Of a stretch of DNA of 38,935 nucleotides, positions 16,730 through 26,800 are shown piece by piece; position 1 is the first letter of the stretch; each line of letters opens with the position of its first letter. The DNA comes from Flammeovirgaceae bacterium (GTDB taxonomy: Bacteria > Bacteroidota > Bacteroidia > Cytophagales > Cyclobacteriaceae). The position numbers were made by a program, and so were the translations under genes. The notes beneath the pieces were generated by a model. The model saw only the letters and a program-made list of their open reading frames with translations. It did not search any database and had not been told where the DNA came from. The stretch spans positions 1 through 38,935 of the forward strand of contig JABMNK010000045.1 in assembly GCA_013204595.1 (NCBI GenBank), read 5' to 3'.

Positions 16730-19700
16730 TTAATATCCAAAAATCTGTACATAATCATTATTTCTAGCAACAAGAATGGCAGGTTTTCCCTGTACAATGA
16801 TTGGTTCAATATACCTGATTTGACCCTCGAGATAAAGCTCATGAATACTATTGGGCAAATAAGTCAATCCTCGGCTCTCACTTATATATAGCGCGCCATA
16901 ATCCTCGCTGTATCTCCCTTCTTCTATTGAAGATCCATGAAAGTTGCCTGCCATTAAGAAGTCTGGGACACTGTCTCTATTGAAGTCTAAAATGATAATT
17001 GAACGGACCATACTCATTTGAGTGTGATTATCAAATGGTTCAAAATCAAATTGACCATTGTTATTGATATAGACTCCTGATCGAAATTCCTGGGCCTCAA
17101 GCATCTTGGCAGCCTTCCATTCGTTCTCCCCAAAAACAAGTTCAGGCGTAGATTGCGCATAGGTTTTATAGTCGAGAAATTTCTTTTTAAGACTCGGCAA
17201 TTGCTTGGTCAAATCTTTTTTCGGAACAAAAATAGATTCTTTGGCTTGTTTATAATAAGTAAGAATAGGATCTAAACGATCGTTATTATCAAAATCCCTC
17301 AAATACAAACGAACCGGCTCCTGAGCGCTCGCTTGTAATTTGGAGTTAAGTCCTAAGTTGCCTGCAATCAGATCTAAATCACCATCTTGGTCATAATCAA
17401 TTGCCTCAACAGTCTGCCACCAACCCTTATCTGTAGCAATTGAAATGGGCTCGGACAATTTCCTTGAATGCGAATAACAAATTTTAATCGGCTGCCAAAG
17501 GGCTGCCAATATCAAATCCTTCTCTCCATTGCCATCTAGATCCGCCCAAAGGGCATCTTTGACCATCCCTGCCTCCGCAAACAGCTCATAACTATCCGGG
17601 GCCACCTCAAACTTTACTCCTTTTTGATTAAGCAATAAATGACTAGTTGGACTCTTTCCATAATGCCAAGGAACCGAAACTCTTCCTAAGAAAATATCTT
17701 GATATCCGTCTCCATTAACATCATAAATAGCTACGACAGCGCCTGTTTCATAAAGATCAGGTAGTAATCCTTCGGCTTTGCTAAAATGTCCCGCTCCATC
17801 ATTTAGATAAATCCTAGAAAGTTCCTCTGGCGCATTTTTATCAAATTCATTTCCCCCTGTAACTACCAGCAAATCAAGATCTCCATCAAGTTCAATATCA
17901 AAAAAAATAGCATCAACATCTTCAAAAATCTGATCCTCGAGAAAGACTTGCGCCAATAGGAAGCCTGCTGATTCTTGTATGTATAATCTACCTGGCTGAT
18001 TCTTTGCACCTCCAACATAAAAATCATCCCTCCCATCACCATCGACGTCGGCCACCGAAATAGCCGGACCCTCTTGACTATTCATATGCGGAATCAGCGG
18101 CTCTCGATTAAATTCTACAAAACTATTTTCTGCATGTTTAAAGTCAATCTTGAGGGCTGCCGTCAAATCCTTAAACATCGCTTGGGATAGTTTTTTAGGA
18201 GGACTAGTAGGGTACAATGGAGCAGCTGGCATGCTAAAAGTCAGGCCTTGATTGGCCTTGAATAATCCCTTTTTTTGAATGGCCCCATTTGGCCACCTTA
18301 TGATCAACGAATCAACGGCACCATCATGTCCTAATCCTATTAATAGCTCATTAGCTGTAGCTGATTGAAACCCACGTACCTGATAAACCTCGTGAAATTG
18401 CTTCTTCCCTTTAGCAAAAGATTCGACCTTAGTTCCCAATACTGAATGACCATTATCCGAAAAAAACTTCAATTTTAAGAAATTTGAAGTTTGTCTGGTC
18501 GTATCATTTTCAATAGTAAGATTTTGAAGAATTTCGGAGGGTTCATTTAAATTATTCAAAACTAAATCCAAATCCCCATCATTGTCCAAATCGGCATATG
18601 CCGTTCCGTTAGTGATTTTAGCAGTTGACTGAATCCAAGAATCACTGACATCTTCAAAACTTAAATCTCGGCTGTTTGAATAAAAATAATTTTTAACTAC
18701 CCCTTTTGGCATTTGGGCCACAAAAGCCGCATCAGAGAGAGACGCATTGGCTTTGACTTCTTGATCAGAAATAAAATCAATATAATCGAGATCATTGGGC
18801 CGTCTGACGATCCCATTGCTGATAAACAAGTCTTTCCACCCGTCATTATCAAAATCGGCAAATAAAGGAGACCAACTCCAATCGGTCGCATGGATACCTG
18901 CAAGCATAGCAATATCTGAAAATTTACCTCCTCGATTGAGCATCAATGTGTTTCTACTATATTGGTTCATATAGCCATAAGAAAGCTTCATCTTGAAAAT
19001 TTCATAGGGATCCTCACCAACCGATTGTTTGCGCACTACTTCATCTTCTGGAAGCATATCTAAAGTAATGATGTCTACTAACCCATCATTATTAAAATCG
19101 GCAATATCATTGCCCATGGAAAAGCGACTTGTATGATGCGCCATTTTTGTCAAGCTTTCGGTAAACGTTTTATCTCCATTATTAAGATAGAGATAATCAT
19201 TTTCACTAAAATCATTGGAAATATACAAATCTGTAAACCCGTCCTGATTAAAGTCTGAAAGTCCTACGCCTAACCCATAACCAATCTGAGAGGAATAAAT
19301 TCCTGTAGCCCCAGTTATATCGAAAAATTTTCCCTCAATATTTTCCAAAATTCGATCCCCACTAAGACTATCAATATCTTGTCTGAGTGAAGCCCTGCCA
19401 TGACTTTTTTGTGTATGGACGGCATGATTTAATAAATACACATCTAAATCGCCATCATTATCCATATCAAAAAAAGCAACCTGAGTAGAGAGTCCCTTGA
19501 AATCAAGGCCAAATTTGTCCGCGCTTTCGGTAAAAGTTAAATCGCCATTGTTGATGTATAATTCATTGTGTCCTTCAAGACCCTTATAACCACTAACCCG
19601 ACAAACATAAATGTCCAGTAATTGGTCCCCATTTACATCTATCATGCTCACGCCTGTTTTCCATTTTCCATGACTGGCCACGCCAGCCAATTCGGTAATG

Positions 19701-19996
19701 TCTTCAAATTGTAAGGCGCCTTTGTTTAAATAGAGTTGATTATCGCCTTCATTGGAAGAAAATAAAATATCAAGCAAGCCATCTGCATTAATGTCGCCAA
19801 TTGCAACGCCGCCACCATTGTAATAATACAAGTAGTCAACGATATTAAAAGATTCCTCTTCAGCTAATATATTGGAAAAATTAATTTTTGATTGTTCGGG
19901 AGGAACGGAAACAAATCGAAAAGAAGCTTCCTTCTTGGTCCCACATGATCCAAAAATAAATACAATCAATAACCCTATGATTGCTGAAAATTTCAA
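16730..19996 (-). CDS. CRTAC1-type FG-GAP/VCBS repeat lipoprotein with ASPIC/UnbV domain (third copy)
   Basis: A 1,088-residue surface or periplasmic lipoprotein (lipobox IFGSC, Cys18). It carries many FG-GAP/VCBS blades with Ca-binding DxNxDG loops, such as GDINADGLLD, DVNGDQLLD, DMDNDGDLD, DFNQDGFTD and DFDNDGWKD. A central ASPIC/UnbV domain (about 506-588, VRGFQSATANELLIGLG and IIRWPNG) is followed by a second set of blades (about 645-1080). The architecture implies two beta-propellers flanking ASPIC. No catalytic residues are recognised; a binding role for glycan or protein is inferred. The start overlaps the stop of the second copy by 4 nt. It is the most divergent of the three copies and is followed by the alpha-amylase gene. 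Confidence 0.9.
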   Translation of the reverse strand: MKFSAIIGLLIVFIFGSCGTKKEASFRFVSVPPEQSKINFSNILAEEESFNIVDYLYYYNGGGVAIGDINADGLLDILFSSNEGDNQLYLNKGALQFEDITELAGVASHGKWKTGVSMIDVNGDQLLDIYVCRVSGYKGLEGHNELYINNGDLTFTESADKFGLDFKGLSTQVAFFDMDNDGDLDVYLLNHAVHTQKSHGRASLRQDIDSLSGDRILENIEGKFFDITGATGIYSSQIGYGLGVGLSDFNQDGFTDLYISNDFSENDYLYLNNGDKTFTESLTKMAHHTSRFSMGNDIADFNNDGLVDIITLDMLPEDEVVRKQSVGEDPYEIFKMKLSYGYMNQYSRNTLMLNRGGKFSDIAMLAGIHATDWSWSPLFADFDNDGWKDLFISNGIVRRPNDLDYIDFISDQEVKANASLSDAAFVAQMPKGVVKNYFYSNSRDLSFEDVSDSWIQSTAKITNGTAYADLDNDGDLDLVLNNLNEPSEILQNLTIENDTTRQTSNFLKLKFFSDNGHSVLGTKVESFAKGKKQFHEVYQVRGFQSATANELLIGLGHDGAVDSLIIRWPNGAIQKKGLFKANQGLTFSMPAAPLYPTSPPKKLSQAMFKDLTAALKIDFKHAENSFVEFNREPLIPHMNSQEGPAISVADVDGDGRDDFYVGGAKNQPGRLYIQESAGFLLAQVFLEDQIFEDVDAIFFDIELDGDLDLLVVTGGNEFDKNAPEELSRIYLNDGAGHFSKAEGLLPDLYETGAVVAIYDVNGDGYQDIFLGRVSVPWHYGKSPTSHLLLNQKGVKFEVAPDSYELFAEAGMVKDALWADLDGNGEKDLILAALWQPIKICYSHSRKLSEPISIATDKGWWQTVEAIDYDQDGDLDLIAGNLGLNSKLQASAQEPVRLYLRDFDNNDRLDPILTYYKQAKESIFVPKKDLTKQLPSLKKKFLDYKTYAQSTPELVFGENEWKAAKMLEAQEFRSGVYINNNGQFDFEPFDNHTQMSMVRSIIILDFNRDSVPDFLMAGNFHGSSIEEGRYSEDYGALYISESRGLTYLPNSIHELYLEGQIRYIEPIIVQGKPAILVARNNDYVQIFGY

Positions 19997-22900
19997 TGTC
20001 CCCTATTGTAAATAGTAGGTTCAAAAACTTTAACCGCAGCATTGTTATTTGCTACGATCAACGCCATTCCTTGTGAGGTTTTGATAAAGGCCAAATTTCT
20101 CACTTCTTGATCCAATTTAATGCCTGATAATTTAGGTTGTATGACTTCAAAATGACCCGCTCCATCTCCTGAGAGTAAGGTGCCGTAACTAGCGTCATAG
20201 CGGCCCATTTCTGGCTTGGAGGCATAAAAATTTCCACCAAAAAGTAAATCCAAATGCCCGTCAAAATTATAATCTGCAATTCCGATGGCATATACACAAG
20301 AATATTGAACTGCAGGTGGGAGTGTGATACGCTCAAATTGCAAGGAACCCCTATTTAGATAGAGTCCAGACGCTAAATCGTGGGCGGTCAAATCTATGGA
20401 TTCATTGAGCATCTTTTGATCAAAAACATCCTTGATCTCTTGATCTTTGTAACTTTCGTATTTGAGGTATTTCTTTTTGATTCCTGGCATTTGTTTTGCT
20501 AAATCATGACGAAGGGACAAAGGAAATAATTTGTCCCCTTCGTATTGACAAATGATCTGCTCGATAGTCCCATTATTGTCAAAGTCCTTCACAAACATAT
20601 GTAACGGTCGTTCTTGAGAAGCTTTAAATCGACTATTCAAGCCATGATTCCCAACAATCAGGTCCATGAGTCCATCGCCATTCAAATCGGCAGTCTCGAT
20701 TACATTCCACCAACCTGAAGATTTCGGAATCACCTCTTTCAACTTAAATTGACCTGCTTCATTAATCAAAAAAGTAATGGGCATCCATTCACCTACCAAC
20801 ACCAAATCTAGATCTAGATCTTGGTCAAGATCTACCCATTTCGCATCAGTAATCATACCGATTTGCGCCAGTTCTTGAGCTATTTCATCAGCAACATTGG
20901 TATAATTTCCAACCCCATCATTATTCAAGATATAGCCATTTCGAGGAAATCCATAGGAATACGTCTGGATTCTTCCTCCCACAAATAAATCAATGTCTCC
21001 ATCTCCATCGTAATCTGCCGGGGCTACCACAGAAGTGCTTTCAAATTTATCGACAGGCAAGATTTGTTTGCTTTTGCTGAACGATAATTGAGGGTTTGAA
21101 ATATAAAGGCGATCTCCTAATCGCGGCGCACCGACTTCAAATTCATTGCCGCCACTGACGACATAGAGGTCTAAAAAGCCATCTCCATTCGCATCAAAAA
21201 ACGCACAATCAACATCTTCTGATCCCTTATCCTTTTCAAATACCTCAAAATCAATTCGATCAAAGGTGCCTGAAGCATTCTGTAAGGCCAAATATCCTTC
21301 TTGATCCTTTGCTCCACCAATATAAACATCTTCAAGGCCATCTTTATTCAGATCGGCTTTACAAAGACACGGCCCTTGCGTAGAAATCATCTGAAAAGTA
21401 AGCCGATCTCGATCAAAATCGACGAAGGTGTTTTCGATATGTCGGTAGTCCTTAAGCAGCAGCTCATTCTCGCTATAAATTGGCAACGACGCCGTCATTT
21501 GAACCTGTCTCCATTCCCCATCTACTTCCTTTAATTTGAGCGTTTGATTTACGGCCACTTCTTTCAATAAAGTAGTCTTTCCCAAAGGCCAGTGGATCCT
21601 GATCGAATCCACCTTCTGTACAGTACCTAGGCCAAATAAAGGCCTATTGTCAACGGTGGATTCAAATCCACGAGTAGGCAGGTGTTCCAGATAATAAGCA
21701 CTATGCCCTACATAAACAGTAATATTGGTTCCGAGAGCATTGGTGTTTCCGGCCTCCCCAGTTAACACAAATCTCAGATAACTATGATCCGGATAGCGTT
21801 CAGATGACTTATTTTCATAAAGAAAAAATGGCATATTGGTATTGTTCACTACCAAATCCAAATCTCCATCGTTGTCAAGATCCCCATATGCAGCGCCACT
21901 TGAAAAACTTGGCGTGGCCAAGCCGAGTAGATCCGCCTGATTATCAAAAGTTAAATTTCTATTATTAAGATACGCATGATTGGAGATAGGGACACTAGGA
22001 ATGTAATCAATGAGCATTTTATAATCTACCTTGCCTGCTGCCGTAATTTTTTGAGAGACTTCATCTTCGGTCACAAATTGTAAAAAATCCTGATTGGTCA
22101 AGTCTTGATAAATGCCATTTGCAATGAAAATATCTTTAAACCCATCATTTTCAAAATCAAAAATCAACGCGCCCCAACTCCAGTCACTGGCTTCAACGCC
22201 AGCATATCGTCCAATTTCACTAAAAGTACCATCTCCATTATTTAATTGAAGGGTATTTCGGGTAAACTGATTTCCATATCCATTCTCAAGTTGGTATTGA
22301 AAGCGATCCCAACTATCAAAAGTGGTGACGGTTTTGATTCTTTCATTGTTGTCAGGCAGCATGTCCGTCACAAATACTTCAGGAAATCCGTCATTATTCA
22401 AATCGGCCATATCAGCGCCCATGGAAGCTGCGCTAGTACTTTTGATGCCTTCCTCGAGGACTTCATTAAATGCCCCATTTTGATCATTGATATAAAGATA
22501 ATCTCGCTCAAAAAAATCATTTGAAACATAAATATCAAGCCAACCATCCCTGTCAATATCGCCAACCGTAACACCTAAGCCAAACCCGATGATACTACCA
22601 AAAATATTCGCTTCTTCACTTACGTCGGTAAAATGATTATTATCGTTTCGATACAATTTATCCCCTCCTACCAAATCTCTATTGGGTCGCTCATTTCGAC
22701 GAAGATTAAAACTACCAATGGCCTGATATGAATTGTTCAACAAATACATATCTACATCACCGTCTTTATCATAATCGAAAAAAGCCGCATGGGTCGAAAA
22801 TCCTCTATCTGCCAAGCCATACTGCTCAGCCGACTCGCTAAAAGTACCATCTGCATTGTTTATAAATAATTCGTTCTGTTTATTATCCCCGGCGATATCT

Positions 22901-23304
22901 CCCGAATTACATACGTAGATGTCCAGCCAGCCATCTGCATTGATGTCCACGACACTGACGCCAGTACTCCACGCACGCTTACCTCCAGTACCTGAAATTT
23001 GGGTAACGTCAGTGAAATGAAGATTTCCGTCATTTTGGTAAAGCCTATTGGTTGATATATTAGCAACAATGTAAATATCGCTTAAGCCATCATTGTTAAA
23101 ATCCGCTATGGCTACCCCACCACCATTATAAAAATTGCGGTATTTGAAAATATTAAAATCATCATCAAATTTTAAATTGTTTGAAAATTCGATACCCGAA
23201 TCCGAAGATGAGACGGATCTAAAAAGCGTTTTTTCTGATTGCTCAGAGCAGGAAATTGCAAAAAAAAGTATACCCACGCATACTAACCTTTTGACGCGCT
23301 TCAT
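19993..23304 (-). CDS. CRTAC1-type FG-GAP/VCBS repeat lipoprotein with ASPIC/UnbV domain (second copy)
   Basis: A 1,103-residue lipoprotein (lipobox FAISC, Cys19) with the same layout as its neighbours. It has N-terminal FG-GAP blades (ADFNNDGLSD, DINADGWLD, DYDKDGDVD, DIDRDGWLD, DLNNDGFPE), the conserved DWSWGALIFDFENDG segment (about 374-388), an ASPIC/UnbV domain (about 509-592, TRGFESTVDNRPLFGLG) and a second propeller to the C-terminus. It closely resembles the first copy. ATG overlaps the small lipoprotein stop by 4 nt and the stop overlaps the third copy by 4 nt, so these genes are translationally coupled. Function is unknown; the position downstream of susCD suggests a role in binding the imported glycan. 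Confidence 0.9.
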   Translation of the reverse strand: MKRVKRLVCVGILFFAISCSEQSEKTLFRSVSSSDSGIEFSNNLKFDDDFNIFKYRNFYNGGGVAIADFNNDGLSDIYIVANISTNRLYQNDGNLHFTDVTQISGTGGKRAWSTGVSVVDINADGWLDIYVCNSGDIAGDNKQNELFINNADGTFSESAEQYGLADRGFSTHAAFFDYDKDGDVDMYLLNNSYQAIGSFNLRRNERPNRDLVGGDKLYRNDNNHFTDVSEEANIFGSIIGFGLGVTVGDIDRDGWLDIYVSNDFFERDYLYINDQNGAFNEVLEEGIKSTSAASMGADMADLNNDGFPEVFVTDMLPDNNERIKTVTTFDSWDRFQYQLENGYGNQFTRNTLQLNNGDGTFSEIGRYAGVEASDWSWGALIFDFENDGFKDIFIANGIYQDLTNQDFLQFVTEDEVSQKITAAGKVDYKMLIDYIPSVPISNHAYLNNRNLTFDNQADLLGLATPSFSSGAAYGDLDNDGDLDLVVNNTNMPFFLYENKSSERYPDHSYLRFVLTGEAGNTNALGTNITVYVGHSAYYLEHLPTRGFESTVDNRPLFGLGTVQKVDSIRIHWPLGKTTLLKEVAVNQTLKLKEVDGEWRQVQMTASLPIYSENELLLKDYRHIENTFVDFDRDRLTFQMISTQGPCLCKADLNKDGLEDVYIGGAKDQEGYLALQNASGTFDRIDFEVFEKDKGSEDVDCAFFDANGDGFLDLYVVSGGNEFEVGAPRLGDRLYISNPQLSFSKSKQILPVDKFESTSVVAPADYDGDGDIDLFVGGRIQTYSYGFPRNGYILNNDGVGNYTNVADEIAQELAQIGMITDAKWVDLDQDLDLDLVLVGEWMPITFLINEAGQFKLKEVIPKSSGWWNVIETADLNGDGLMDLIVGNHGLNSRFKASQERPLHMFVKDFDNNGTIEQIICQYEGDKLFPLSLRHDLAKQMPGIKKKYLKYESYKDQEIKDVFDQKMLNESIDLTAHDLASGLYLNRGSLQFERITLPPAVQYSCVYAIGIADYNFDGHLDLLFGGNFYASKPEMGRYDASYGTLLSGDGAGHFEVIQPKLSGIKLDQEVRNLAFIKTSQGMALIVANNNAAVKVFEPTIYNRGH

Positions 23305-23870
23305 AACCCTTCGAGTTTAAATGGGTATTTCTTCAAATCCGTAAAATTAGCCACGACCAACCTATCATCTTTCATATAGAGATCTATCTGACGGTTTCCG
23401 TCTATTTTATAATAATGCGGGCCCTTCTTATCCTTTATTTTGATAAACTTATTTCCTCCATACCATCCTTCCAAAATAGCTGGTAAGACCTTAAGTAAAT
23501 ATCCCGATTGGAGCTCTTTATTCCAAGGCGCCCAAGAAACATAATGGAAGGTCGCCCGGTACTTGTGTGTTTTATTATCCAAAAATTCTGGATAAAAATT
23601 AAACGAAATGTCAACGTCATTTAAATCTTTCAACGCATATAAAACAGACATATTTTCAGTGCCATGGGTCACAATGCCCTCTCGATTGATCTTCCAACAA
23701 TGATCATAAAATGCTTGTTTGTCAATTCCAAAATAAAGTCCCAAAAACAACGAGTCCTGGACGACGCCTGATGAAATTTCTTCTTCTGCCAACGAGCTAA
23801 GCTCATTTTTGGGATCGCATCCAAATGCTGAAAAGAAAATTAGCGCAATAATATAGTTACTTACTCTCAT
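23301..23870 (-). CDS. Small uncharacterised lipoprotein between FG-GAP genes
   Basis: A 189-residue protein I do not recognise. The start at 23870 gives MRVSNYIIALIFFSAFGCDP, a clean lipoprotein signal with lipobox SAFGC (Cys18); longer upstream starts would bury it. The mature part is rich in aromatic and charged residues (FYPEF, HYVSWAPWNKEL, GWYGGNKFIKIKDKKG, GPHYYKIDGNRQIDLYM) and looks like a compact alpha/beta or beta-sandwich domain. The start lies inside the last 14 nt of the first FG-GAP gene and the stop overlaps the second by 4 nt. Its tight embedding implies a shared role with the giant lipoproteins, perhaps as a partner, but nothing in the sequence fixes it. Confidence 0.82.
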   Translation of the reverse strand: MRVSNYIIALIFFSAFGCDPKNELSSLAEEEISSGVVQDSLFLGLYFGIDKQAFYDHCWKINREGIVTHGTENMSVLYALKDLNDVDISFNFYPEFLDNKTHKYRATFHYVSWAPWNKELQSGYLLKVLPAILEGWYGGNKFIKIKDKKGPHYYKIDGNRQIDLYMKDDRLVVANFTDLKKYPFKLEGL

Positions 23871-26800
23871 GGTTTTTAAAAAATACTTGAGGCGGTTCAT
23901 TATTAACGCCAAATACTAGCGCCACATGTCCATCAATGTTGAACTGTTCAATACTTCTCACCTCTCCGGCTATCTTGATACCCGTAACTGAATTGGGAAC
24001 AAAACTAAATTGGCCGGTTCCGTCACCTTCCAACCACGATGAAAAACCAGCCATATTACTTCCCATTTCTGGTTTCGATTTTAAAAAGTTACCTGCGGCT
24101 AACATGTCCAAATGTCCGTCAGCATTGAAATCATGCAATAAAATATCATAAACAGGAAAAAGTTGTGTCTGGAAAGGTAAATTTAAAACTTTATAATTTC
24201 CTTTGGGGTCATTCAGCCAAACAAATGAATGCAATTCTGTAACCTTCAAATGATACCCTCCCTTGTTAATTTTCTCACCAAATACTTGATCCAAGGTGGC
24301 TGATTTGTAATCATTAAACTTCAAATAATTCTTCTTAATCTTTGGCAATTGCATGGAGAGCTCTTTCAATTGGGCCAAAGGATATGCTACTCCATCGAAA
24401 TACATAGAATGAACCAAGTCAAGCGCGCTATTCTGGTCAAAATCATTTACTAATAGCCCCAATGGTTCTTTTTTGGAGGCATGAAACCTAGTGTTGGTCC
24501 CCTGATTACCAAAAATCAAATCTGCTGCTCCGTCAGCGTTAACATCCCCCGTTGCCACACAGTTATATAATCCAGCATAAGCATCAAGACCGAAATCTCG
24601 ACTGATCTCGACAAAAACAGACCCGCTATATTTAAAGATTTTTGGAGACATCCACTGTCCCACAATTACCAATTCAAGACCATTTGAGCCATCCAAATCA
24701 ACTGCGAGCGCGTCGGTAATCATGCCCAATTTGATAAAATCAGGCGCCACCTGTTTGCTGACATCAATGAAAGTACCCGCACCATCGTTTTGTAGCAAAT
24801 AGGAATCTATCGGTACTCCATAATAATTTGGTCTTTGACGCCCGCCTACAAAGAGGTCCATATCACCGTCCTGATCAAAATCAAAAGGCACTATAGTGCT
24901 GGTTGACTCTTTACCATTGACGGGTAAGGCCTGATGGGAATCTTTGAACCCACCTGTGCCATCTCCAAAATACAAATGATCGGACAATCCTGATGCGAAT
25001 GATTCAAATTCACTACTTCCAGAGGCCACATACAAATCAAGATGACCATCTCTATTGGCATCAAAAAAAGCACAAGCCACTTCTTCTGATTCTATTGCGC
25101 CCTCAAAGGGTAGTTGAACTTTAGAAAATCCACCTATCTTTTGATTAAATAAAGCCCCTGATTGACCTGAAGCCCCTCCCAAATATACATCCTCCAATCC
25201 ATCATGATTGACGTCCCCTTTGCATAGGCAAGGGCCTTCTGTAGAACTCATTTGATAGATCAATCGATCTTTATCGAAATCTACATACGGTCTTTCAATA
25301 TGTTTAAAATTTAGTATGTCTGATTTCTTGGTGTAATACCCTATTGTGTCCTCCACCTCAATGATTAATTCCTTTTGACCATTATTTTGATCAATAATGA
25401 GGAGCTCATTAGATGCTACTTCCTTAATGCTTGTCTGATAACCATTTGGCCAGATGACTTGGATCGAATCTACACTTGCCTGTCCCAATCCAAAAACAAG
25501 CTTTGAATCAATAGTCGACTCGAAACCCCTAAATGGATTCAACTCTTGATAAAGAATATTGCTCCCAACATAGATCTTTACTTTGCTCCCAATAGCCTGA
25601 ACATTCTTATCAATGCCAAGAAGTTTGATCGTCAAATGATTATTGGGCGTACTTACTTTTTCGGACTGATTCTCATAGATCCAAGATGGCATATTGACAT
25701 TATTAATCACTAAATCTAAATCCCCATCATTATCCAAATCACCGTAAGCTGAACCACTCGTAAAAGTCGCCTCATTCATGCCCCAGTCAGAAGCCCTATT
25801 TTTAAAAGCATTATCACCTTGATTTTGAAACGCATAATTCAGCAATGGTTCCGAAGGAATCAAGTCAATCATCGTCTTAATAGCATTCTTTGTTGTTTCA
25901 ATTATGTTTTTGATCTGTCCGGGCTGTGACATGAAATTGACATAATCAAGATCCAGCAAATCCTTATAAATACCATTGGCTACGAAAATATCCTTAAGGC
26001 CATCGTTGTCCATATCAAAAATTAAGGCCCCCCAACTCCAATCAGTAGCTTCAACCCCTGCATACCTACTGATTTCTGAAAAAGTATTATCTCCATTGTT
26101 AAGTTGCAGCACATTGCGTCCAAATTGATTACCATAACCTCTCTCAATCATCAACTGATGCTTATCCCAAGTTTCAAAAATAGCCTTAGACATCAGTCTA
26201 TCATGACGCTCAGGTAACATCTCCGTCACAAATATCTCACTTTGAGCATCATTATTGATGTCGGCAAAATCAGCCCCCATAGAGCCCATAGACATCTCTT
26301 TGATATAGTTTTCTATAACTTCAGAAAATGAACCATTCTGATTATTTATATAGAGGTAATCCCGTTCAAAGAAATCATTGGACACATAAATATCTGGCCA
26401 ATTGTCTTGATTAATGTCTCCAATTGTTACTCCCAAACCAAATCCAATATCGCTAGAATAGATTCCAGACTGTGCCGTGATGTCGTTAAAAAAACCATCA
26501 TCATTTCTGAGTAATTTGTTTCCACCCAATGAATCTGGGATATTTCTTTGGTCTTTGATCAAATCATAGCCTCCAACCGACTTAATCGAATTATTAAGTA
26601 AATAACAATCCAAATCGCCATCTCGATCATAATCAAAAAAAGCGGCGTGACTTGACAAGCCTTCATTGTTTAAACCATACTTGGCCGATTCCTCCCGAAA
26701 AGTGAGATCCCCGTTATTTATAAAAAGTTCATTGTGCCTCTTAAGGCCTCCCGGGGGTCCTGACTTGCATACATAAATATCCAATAAACCATCCGCATTT

